Shown here piece by piece: positions 58,315 to 64,000 of a DNA stretch of 64,000 nucleotides. Origin of the DNA: Mesorhizobium shangrilense. Lineage in GTDB: Bacteria; Pseudomonadota; Alphaproteobacteria; Rhizobiales; Rhizobiaceae. The first letter of the stretch is position 1; the number at the start of each line of letters is the position of its first letter. The translations under genes were made by a program, and so were the position numbers. Under the pieces are notes generated by a model. That model was not told the origin of the DNA. It saw only the letters and a program-made list of their open reading frames with translations, and ran no database searches. The DNA is taken from NCBI RefSeq assembly GCF_040537815.1, contig NZ_JBEWSZ010000001.1, positions 806,001-870,000 of the forward strand, given 5' to 3'.

Positions 58315-58983
58315 ATGAAACCTACGCTTCTTGCCGCTGCGGTTCTCGCCGCTCTGACCTCCACAGGAGCAATGGCCGCCGACGTTGTGGCTTCCGAGCC
58401 CGCACCGGTTGCTGCGACGTACAACTGGAGTGGGTTCTACGCTGGTGCGAACATTGGCGGCGGCTGGAGCCATGTCGACTGGGCGTTTCTGCCATCCCTA
58501 AACCCTGCCAACCACAGCGGCAGTGGCGTTTTGGGCGGCTTGCAGATTGGGTATAATTTTCAGAACAATAACATCGTCTACGGCATCGAGGCCGATATTT
58601 CCGCCGCGGACATCCATGGTGGAACTGCATGCCCCAACCCGACTTTCTCGTGCGATTCCAAGGTGAGCATGCTCGGCTCTGTGCGGGGTCGCCTCGGATG
58701 GACGGCGGACAGGTTGTTGGTCTATGGCACTGGCGGCCTTGGCTATGGAACGGTAGATATCTCCGATGTGAATTCTTCGGGAACTGTGTTCGGAACCAAG
58801 AAGACAAGGGCGGGATGGACGGCCGGAGCAGGCATTGAATATGCGCTTGATCAGCATTGGACGGTCAAGGGTGAGTACAAATATTTTGACCTCGGCAGAG
58901 CTGATTACTTCACCGATGGGGAGTTTGTTCGCGCGAAGACACAAATTCACACTGCTATAATCGGTGTGAACTACAAGTTCTGA
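58315..58983 (+). CDS. Outer membrane beta-barrel protein (Omp25/31 type)
   Basis: A 222-residue protein with a signal peptide (LLAAAVLAALTSTGAMAA), then YNWSGFYAGANIGGGWSH, a hallmark start of the alphaproteobacterial Omp25/Omp31 or opacity-type barrel. Alternating strands follow, and the C-terminal GVNYKF ends in Phe as required for BAM assembly. It lies between the two att-like repeats, so it may be cargo of the relic element. A 345-base gap follows with only a terminator and the second repeat. Confidence 0.9.
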   Translation: MKPTLLAAAVLAALTSTGAMAADVVASEPAPVAATYNWSGFYAGANIGGGWSHVDWAFLPSLNPANHSGSGVLGGLQIGYNFQNNNIVYGIEADISAADIHGGTACPNPTFSCDSKVSMLGSVRGRLGWTADRLLVYGTGGLGYGTVDISDVNSSGTVFGTKKTRAGWTAGAGIEYALDQHWTVKGEYKYFDLGRADYFTDGEFVRAKTQIHTAIIGVNYKF

Positions 58984-59007
58984 CCTGCTTCACCATGGAA
59001 TTTCTTG

Positions 59008-59032
59008 GCCCTGGCATCGTCCAGGGCTTTTT
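59008..59032 (+). terminator. Intrinsic terminator of the outer membrane protein gene
   Basis: A 7-bp stem GCCCTGG/CCAGGGC with a 6-base loop is followed by TTTTTGTTG, 25 bases after the stop codon. This is a clear rho-independent terminator. The rest of 58984-59329 holds no gene. Confidence 0.85.
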
Positions 59033-59219
59033 GTTGTTGGAGTATCTGGAAGGTCGTCCCAGGTTCGCAATCGCCGCCTGGCTCAAATCCGCGTTGTGCG
59101 TCGCGTGATCTGGTGGGACGAGTAGCCTAGATCCAGCCTATCCGCTGCACCAGTCAGATCAAAGGTCGGTCCTGGCCCGCACCTTGCTCAAGTCCTTGCG
59201 CGGCCTCATTGTGGCACAA

Positions 59220-59234
59220 TTCTCGACCGCACCA
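59220..59234. repeat. att-like direct repeat, copy 2
   Basis: An exact 15-base copy of the tRNA-Leu 3' end (57810-57824). Bases before and after differ, so it is not part of a second tRNA. With copy 1 it brackets 1.4 kb holding the broken integrase and the outer membrane protein gene. Confidence 0.7.
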
Positions 59235-59329
59235 AAACATCCCTGCGATCGGAAATGAATGCGGCGCCGCCTGATAGAGACCGCGCCGCATTCGTTACAG
59301 CCGTTACTCGTTGTCTTTGACTTTGCCGA

Positions 59330-60229
59330 TCACGCCGCCTTCTTCATCCGGGCCAGCGTATCGGCAACGACCTCACCAAAGGACGCGGGTGTCGGCACGA
59401 TGACGACGCCGGCTTCCTTGAGGATCTCGACTTTTTCCTGCGCCGACTCGCCAAAGGCAGAAATGATCGCGCCGGCATGGCCCATGCGCCTGCCTTTTGG
59501 AGCGGAAAGCCCGGCAATATAGGCGATCAGCGGCTTGCGCATGTTGTCGCGCGCCCAGATCGCGGCTTCGGCTTCCTGGGGGCCGCCGATCTCGCCGATC
59601 ATCACCACGGCGTCGGTATCGTCGTCATGCTCGAACAGCTTCAGCATGTCCTTGAACGACGAACCGTTGATCGGATCGCCGCCGATGCCGACGCTGGTCG
59701 ACACGCCGATGCCATGGGCCTTCATCTGCGAGGCGGCTTCGTAGCCAAGCGTGCCCGAGCGCCCGACGATGCCGACGCGGCCGGGAAGGTAGATGCTGCC
59801 CGGCATGATGCCCATAAGTGCCTGTCCGGGGGTGATGACCCCGGCGCAGTTCGGTCCGATCAGCCGCATGCGGTCCTCGAAGCGATAGCGGCGCATGTAA
59901 CGCTTGACCTGCATCATGTCCTGCGAAGGAATGCCGTCGGTGATGCAGACGCAGAGCTTTATGCCGGCATCCGCGGCTTCCATGATCGAGTCAGCGGCAA
60001 ACGGCGGCGGCACGAAAACGATGCTGGCCTCCGCGCGGGTCTCGCGCACGGCGCCCTTCACCGTGTTGAAGATCGGCAGGCCGAGATGCGTCTGCCCGCC
60101 CTTGCCGGGCGTCACGCCGCCGACGAGCTTGGTGCCATAGCGCTTCATGTCCTCGGCGTGGAAGCTGCCGATCTTGCCGGTGAACCCCTGAACGATAACT
60201 CGTGTGCTGCGGTTGAGCAGGATTGCCAT
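59330..60229 (-). CDS. mtkB: Malate--CoA ligase subunit alpha (succinyl-CoA synthetase alpha family)
   Basis: A 299-residue CoA-binding subunit. It starts AILLNRSTRVIVQGFTGKIG, shows IGPNCAGVITPGQ, GRSGTLGYEAASQM, and the phosphohistidine site RRMGHAGAIISAFGES. The family is shared with succinyl-CoA synthetase. The operon partners malyl-CoA lyase and serine--glyoxylate aminotransferase make malate thiokinase of the serine cycle the better call. It ends the sga-mcl-mtkA-mtkB operon. Confidence 0.9.
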   Translation of the reverse strand: MAILLNRSTRVIVQGFTGKIGSFHAEDMKRYGTKLVGGVTPGKGGQTHLGLPIFNTVKGAVRETRAEASIVFVPPPFAADSIMEAADAGIKLCVCITDGIPSQDMMQVKRYMRRYRFEDRMRLIGPNCAGVITPGQALMGIMPGSIYLPGRVGIVGRSGTLGYEAASQMKAHGIGVSTSVGIGGDPINGSSFKDMLKLFEHDDDTDAVVMIGEIGGPQEAEAAIWARDNMRKPLIAYIAGLSAPKGRRMGHAGAIISAFGESAQEKVEILKEAGVVIVPTPASFGEVVADTLARMKKAA

Positions 60230-60241
60230 TTTTGAGCTCCC

Positions 60242-61426
60242 TCAGCTTGCTTTTTTCAATGACACCGAGCGCCAGGCGGCGACGGCTTTTTCGGCGGCTT
60301 CGGCCAGCGTGTCGGCAACGATCACCGCTTCGCCGGAATCGGCGAGTATGCGACGTCCTTCCTCGACCTTTGTGCCGGCGAGCCGTACCACCAACGGCAC
60401 GTTGACGCCGACTTCGCGGATCGCCTTGACGACACCCTCGGCGACCCAGTCGCAGCGGTTGATGCCGGCGAAAATGTTGACGAGGATGGTCTCGACATTC
60501 TTGTCGCCAAGCACGGCTCGGAACGATTTCGCGACCCGCTCGGGCGAGGCGCCACCGCCGATGTCGAGGAAGTTGGCCGGCTCGCCCCCGGCGATCTTGA
60601 TCATGTCCATCGTCGCCATGGCGAGGCCGGCGCCATTGATGATGCAGCCGATATTGCCGTCGAGGCCGACATAGGAAAGGCCACGGTCGCTGGCAAAGGT
60701 CTCGCGCGGGTCCTCCTGGCTCTTGTCGCGCAATTCGGAGATTTCCGGTCGGCGAAACAGCGCGTTCTCGTCGAACGACATCTTGGCGTCGAGCGCGACG
60801 AGATTGCCGTCGCGCGTTACCACCAGCGGATTGATCTCGAGCATCGAGGCATCGTAGTCGCGGAACACCTGGTAACAGCCGAGGATTGTTTCGGTCGCCT
60901 TGCCGATCAGGTTCTGATCCAGGCCGAGGCCGAAGGCGATCTCGCGCGCCTGGAACCGCTGCATGCCGACGCCGGGATCGACCGTGGTCCGGATGATGGA
61001 ATCGGGAGCGTCCTGGACGATGTCCTCGATCTCCATGCCGCCGGCGGCGGACGCGACGATCATGACGCGCTCTTCCTTGCGGTCGAGGACGAAGCCGACA
61101 TACAGCTCCTGTGCGATGTCGACGGCTTCCTCGAGATAGAGCCTCGATACAAGCTTGCCGCGCGGCCCGGTCTGCTGGGTCACCAGCTTGCGCCCCAGCA
61201 TGGCCTCGGCGGCGTTTGAGATTTCCTCGTCATTGACGCAGAGCTTGATACCGCCAGCCTTGCCACGCGCGCCGGAGTGAACCTGCGCCTTGACGACCCA
61301 TTTGCCGCCGCCGATCTCGCGGGCGCGGTAGGTCGCCTGCTCAGGGCTGTAGGCCAGCCCGCCGCGCGGGACATGGACCCCGTGGCGTGCCAGCAGTTCC
61401 TTGGCCTGATATTCGTGGATATCCAT
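60242..61426 (-). CDS. mtkA: Malate--CoA ligase subunit beta (succinyl-CoA synthetase beta family)
   Basis: A 394-residue ATP-grasp subunit that phosphorylates and ligates the carboxylic acid, with MtkB, to give malyl-CoA. It shows [56 protein letters not shown] and [19 protein letters not shown]. The citric acid cycle sucCD pair would normally sit with mdh and sucAB, which are absent here. Genomic context therefore favours MtkA. It is 12 bases upstream of mtkB. Confidence 0.9.
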   Translation of the reverse strand: MDIHEYQAKELLARHGVHVPRGGLAYSPEQATYRAREIGGGKWVVKAQVHSGARGKAGGIKLCVNDEEISNAAEAMLGRKLVTQQTGPRGKLVSRLYLEEAVDIAQELYVGFVLDRKEERVMIVASAAGGMEIEDIVQDAPDSIIRTTVDPGVGMQRFQAREIAFGLGLDQNLIGKATETILGCYQVFRDYDASMLEINPLVVTRDGNLVALDAKMSFDENALFRRPEISELRDKSQEDPRETFASDRGLSYVGLDGNIGCIINGAGLAMATMDMIKIAGGEPANFLDIGGGASPERVAKSFRAVLGDKNVETILVNIFAGINRCDWVAEGVVKAIREVGVNVPLVVRLAGTKVEEGRRILADSGEAVIVADTLAEAAEKAVAAWRSVSLKKAS

Positions 61427-61444
61427 TTTGTCCTCCCTGTATCG

Positions 61445-62407
61445 TCAATGCGCGGCGGCGCGCGCATGACCTGCGCGTTCGATTGCCTCGTTGACCACCA
61501 GCACGTTGCGCGCCATGCGCTCCGACGCCGCGTCGATCATCTTGCCGTCCAGCGCCGCCGCTCCCTTGCCCTGCGCCTCGGCCTCCTTGAGCACCTCCAG
61601 GATGCGCCTGGCCCGGGTGACCTCTTTTTCCGGGGGTGAGAACACGGTGTTGGCAAGCTCGATCTGCGACGGGTGTATCGCCCATTTGCCTTCAATCCCG
61701 AGTGCCGCCGCGCGCCTTGCGCCCGCGATATAGCCCTCCGGGTCGGAGAAATCGCCGAACGGTCCATCGATGGCCCTCAGGCCATAGGCCCGGCAGGCGA
61801 CCGTCATCCGTGACAAGGCAAAATGCCACTGGTCACCAGGATAGTCGGGGTTGAGGCCGCCAATGTTGACGGTGCGCGCCTTGCAACTGGCGGCATAGTC
61901 GGCGACCCCGAAATGCATTGCCTCCAGTCGTCCGGGGAAAGCCGCGATCGCCTCGACATTGGCCATGCCCAGCGCCGTCTCGATCAGCGCTTCGAGACCG
62001 ACGCGGGTTTGATATCCCTTGGCCATCTCGATCTGGTTGATCATGGCCTCGACCATATAGAGATCGGCGGGAACGCCGACCTTCGGCACCAGGATGGTGT
62101 CCAGCCGGTCGCCGGCCTGTTCCATCACGTCGACGACGTCGCGGTACATGTAATGCGTGTCGAGGCCATTGATGCGCACCGAGACGGTCTTGCCCTTGGC
62201 GCGCCAGTCGATGTCATTGAGAGCCTGGATGATGTTCTTGCGTGCACGCTCCTTGTCGGGCGGGGCGACCGCGTCCTCGATATCGAGAAAGACAAAGTCG
62301 GCGGCGCTGTTGGCCGCCTTGTCGATCATTTCCGGGCTCGAACCGGGAACGGCCAGTTCGCTGCGTTGCAGGCGGAGTTTCCTGAGATGGTTGATGGTGT
62401 GGCTCAT
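61445..62407 (-). CDS. mcl: Malyl-CoA lyase (HpcH/HpaI-CitE family)
   Basis: A 320-residue aldolase-type lyase that cleaves malyl-CoA to glyoxylate and acetyl-CoA. It starts MSHTINHLRKLRLQRSELAV and carries the CitE-type metal region FVFLDIEDAVAPPDK, the Arg in TVSVRINGLDT, and LEAMHFGVADYAASC. In the serine cycle it follows malate thiokinase directly, which matches the operon order. Confidence 0.92.
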   Translation of the reverse strand: MSHTINHLRKLRLQRSELAVPGSSPEMIDKAANSAADFVFLDIEDAVAPPDKERARKNIIQALNDIDWRAKGKTVSVRINGLDTHYMYRDVVDVMEQAGDRLDTILVPKVGVPADLYMVEAMINQIEMAKGYQTRVGLEALIETALGMANVEAIAAFPGRLEAMHFGVADYAASCKARTVNIGGLNPDYPGDQWHFALSRMTVACRAYGLRAIDGPFGDFSDPEGYIAGARRAAALGIEGKWAIHPSQIELANTVFSPPEKEVTRARRILEVLKEAEAQGKGAAALDGKMIDAASERMARNVLVVNEAIERAGHARAAAH

Positions 62408-62417
62408 GGTTCGGTCC

Positions 62418-63608
62418 TCACGCTGCCTTGGCGACGAGCATTTCGCCCGAGTCCCGGAAGTGCTTCATCGCCGCACCCACGCCCGCCCCCGGCGCGAGCC
62501 GGACGCCGCAGTCGAGCAGCGCCATTTCCGCCGCCGACAGCGAGGCGCAGACCATCACTTCGTTCAGCCAGCCGAGGTGGCCGATGCGGAAAACCTTGCC
62601 GAACACCTTGTTGAGACCGCCGCCAAGCGACGTCTGGTATTTCTGGTAGGCACGCTTGACGACATCGCCGCTGTCGATGCCTTCCGGCACAAGGATGGCG
62701 CTGACCGTGTCGGAGTGCCATTCCGGAGCCTTGGCGCACAGCTTCAGGCCCCAGGCGTCGACGGCCTTGCGCACGCCTTCGCCCAAGCGATGGTGACGGG
62801 CGAAGATGGCGTCGAGCCCTTCTTCGGCAATCAGGTCGAGCGAGGCGCGCAGGCCGCGCAGGAGTTGCGTCGCCGGCGTGTAGGGGAAATAGCCGGCGTC
62901 GTTGGCGCGGATCATGTCCTCGAACGAGAAGAAGCAGCGCCGGTGGGTCGCGGTCCTCGAAGCGGCCAGCGCCTTCTTGCTGACCGACAGGAAGCCGAGA
63001 CCGGCCGGAAGCATGAAGCCTTTCTGCGAGCCGCTGACGGCGCAGTCGACGCCCCATTCTTCCTGCCGGAAATCGATCGACCCTATCGACGACACGCCGT
63101 CGACGAAGAGCAGGGCAGGGTGGTTCGACGCATCGAGCGCGGCACGACAGCCGGCGACGTCGCTGGTGACGCCGGTCGCGGTCTCGTTCTGGGTGCAGAA
63201 GATCGCCTTGATGCGGTGTGCCTTGTCGGCCTTGAGCCGCTCCGCATAGAGGTCGAGCGGGACACCGGTTCCCCACTCGCAGTCGATCACCTCGACATCG
63301 AAGCCCAGGCGCTCGGCCATGTCGACCCAAAGATGCGAGAACTGGCCAAAGCGCGACATCAGCACGCGATCGCCCGGGCTGAGCACGTTGGTCATTGCCG
63401 CCTCCCAGGCGCCCGTGCCGGACGATGGGTAGATGAAGACGCGGCCGGTTTCGTTCTTGAAGACGCGCTTGATATCCTCGAACAGCGGCAATGTGAAATC
63501 AGGGAACGATCCCGCGCGCATGTCCTCCATCGGAAGGTTCATGGCTTGCCGGACCTGTTCGGGGATGTTGGTAGGCCCCGGAATGAAAAGATGGGTGAAC
63601 CCAGCCAT
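62418..63608 (-). CDS. sga: Serine--glyoxylate aminotransferase
   Basis: A 396-residue class V PLP aminotransferase that takes glyoxylate and serine to glycine and hydroxypyruvate. It starts HLFIPGPTNIPEQVRQAM, with the PLP Lys in SGSQKGFMLPAGL near residue 193 and FVDGVSSIGSIDF before it. It is first of the four-gene operon, 10 bases upstream of mcl. A 19-bp palindrome lies about 100 bases upstream of its start. Confidence 0.92.
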   Translation of the reverse strand: MAGFTHLFIPGPTNIPEQVRQAMNLPMEDMRAGSFPDFTLPLFEDIKRVFKNETGRVFIYPSSGTGAWEAAMTNVLSPGDRVLMSRFGQFSHLWVDMAERLGFDVEVIDCEWGTGVPLDLYAERLKADKAHRIKAIFCTQNETATGVTSDVAGCRAALDASNHPALLFVDGVSSIGSIDFRQEEWGVDCAVSGSQKGFMLPAGLGFLSVSKKALAASRTATHRRCFFSFEDMIRANDAGYFPYTPATQLLRGLRASLDLIAEEGLDAIFARHHRLGEGVRKAVDAWGLKLCAKAPEWHSDTVSAILVPEGIDSGDVVKRAYQKYQTSLGGGLNKVFGKVFRIGHLGWLNEVMVCASLSAAEMALLDCGVRLAPGAGVGAAMKHFRDSGEMLVAKAA

Positions 63609-63706
63609 GGTGCGAACTCCTCTGATGCGTGAAGCAATCGTGGAGGAAGTCTCGTTTCGATGACGGCTCGCAACAACACCTTTGCGGGTAAGATATCACC
63701 GCGTGT

Positions 63707-63725
63707 GGGTAGGCCAGGCCTACCC
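63707..63725. promoter_or_regulatory. Palindromic operator candidate upstream of sga
   Basis: A perfect 9-bp inverted repeat about one central base, GGGTAGGCC-A-GGCCTACCC, in the gap between the LuxR-type gene and sga. A further half-site GGGTA lies at 63686-63690, 21 bases (two helical turns) away. It could be the binding site of the adjacent regulator. Confidence 0.55.
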
Positions 63726-63735
63726 GAAAGGCTAC

Positions 63736-64000
63736 CTAGGAGCCGCGACGCTTCTCACTCGAATAGAGTGCGACCGCCATTGCCCGATTGCGGACGGCAA
63801 GCTTGTCGTAGAGATTCTTGAGATGATACTTCACGGTATTCTCGGAGATACCGGTGCGTGTCGCGATCTGCAGGTTGGTCCAGCCGTCGGCAAGCACCGC
63901 CAGAAGTTCCCGCTCCCGCACCGTGAGCCGCGACAGCGGCGTGTCGTTGACCTTGTTGATGTCGATGTAAGGGATGCAGATGCGGCCGTGCGCGACCGCG
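63736..64000 (-). CDS. LuxR-type transcriptional regulator (partial, 5' end outside window)
   Basis: The minus-strand frame is open to the window edge, 87 codons plus stop. It contains a complete C-terminal LuxR/GerE helix-turn-helix: LSRLTVRERELLAVLADGWT, then IATRTGISENTVKYHLKNLY and DKLAVRNRAMAVALY. The N-terminal sensory domain lies beyond the window, so the signal is unknown. It is upstream of and codirectional with the serine-cycle operon, so it is a likely regulator of it. Confidence 0.88.
   Translation of the reverse strand, partial: AVAHGRICIPYIDINKVNDTPLSRLTVRERELLAVLADGWTNLQIATRTGISENTVKYHLKNLYDKLAVRNRAMAVALYSSEKRRGS

Noticed and set aside
59330..61426. sucCD of the citric acid cycle
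   Set aside because: The fold is shared, but the operon with malyl-CoA lyase and serine--glyoxylate aminotransferase favours malate thiokinase.

Overview
This window is a 64 kb stretch of a GC-rich alphaproteobacterial chromosome. It is most like Mesorhizobium or a close relative in the Rhizobiales. The evidence is the 14-gene nuo operon with extra genes between nuoF and nuoG, the aerobic cobalamin genes, a BA14K-family protein, DUF1467 and DUF1636 proteins, a serine-cycle operon, and rhizobial-type intergenic palindromes. It is ordinary housekeeping chromosome, with one small relic of an integrated element beside a tRNA-Leu gene.

Layout. 1-3.4 kb: a partial DJ-1/PfpI gene divergent from a tetR gene with a clear operator between them, then ilvC, a PilZ protein and a BA14K protein. 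3.6-11 kb: an EEP-family hydrolase, a Nudix hydrolase, an EamA exporter, a MacAB-like efflux operon (minus strand), a PhzF protein and tRNA-Lys(CTT). 11.2-12 kb: two unknown small envelope proteins. 12-28.3 kb: the cobalamin region. A promoter and a cobalamin riboswitch drive DUF1636-cobW-cobN-cobG-cobH-cobI-cobJ. A second minus-strand block carries cobL-cobE-cobM-cobA-cobB, followed by cobS-cobT, and cobK sits alone on the plus strand. Eight neighbouring pairs overlap by exactly 4 bases. 28.3-29.5 kb: a YcaQ-type DNA glycosylase.

29.8-53.1 kb: nuoA-N, with a helix-hairpin-helix protein and a pentapeptide-repeat protein between nuoF and nuoG. Then come birA, RNase J, methylmalonyl-CoA epimerase, DUF1467, a roughly 150-nt sRNA gene on the minus strand, proS and the LolCD-type lipoprotein exporter. 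53.2-57.5 kb: a TPR protein, small ORFs, an NTF2-like protein, a 28-residue membrane peptide behind an alphaproteobacterial LexA box, an M50 protease with an N-terminal START-like region, and lipB. 57.7-59.2 kb: tRNA-Leu(GAG), a broken integrase, a beta-barrel outer membrane protein and a duplicated tRNA 3' end (att-like repeat). 59.3-64 kb: sga-mcl-mtkA-mtkB of the serine cycle, a 19-bp palindromic operator candidate and a partial LuxR-type regulator.

The most interesting signals are the SOS-controlled 28-residue membrane peptide, palindromic repeats inserted in frame into cobG and cobN, the two uncharacterised genes inside the complex I operon, the tRNA-Leu relic element, and the long repeat hairpin after the RNase J gene. 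Functions are inferred by reading motifs; no database search was run.
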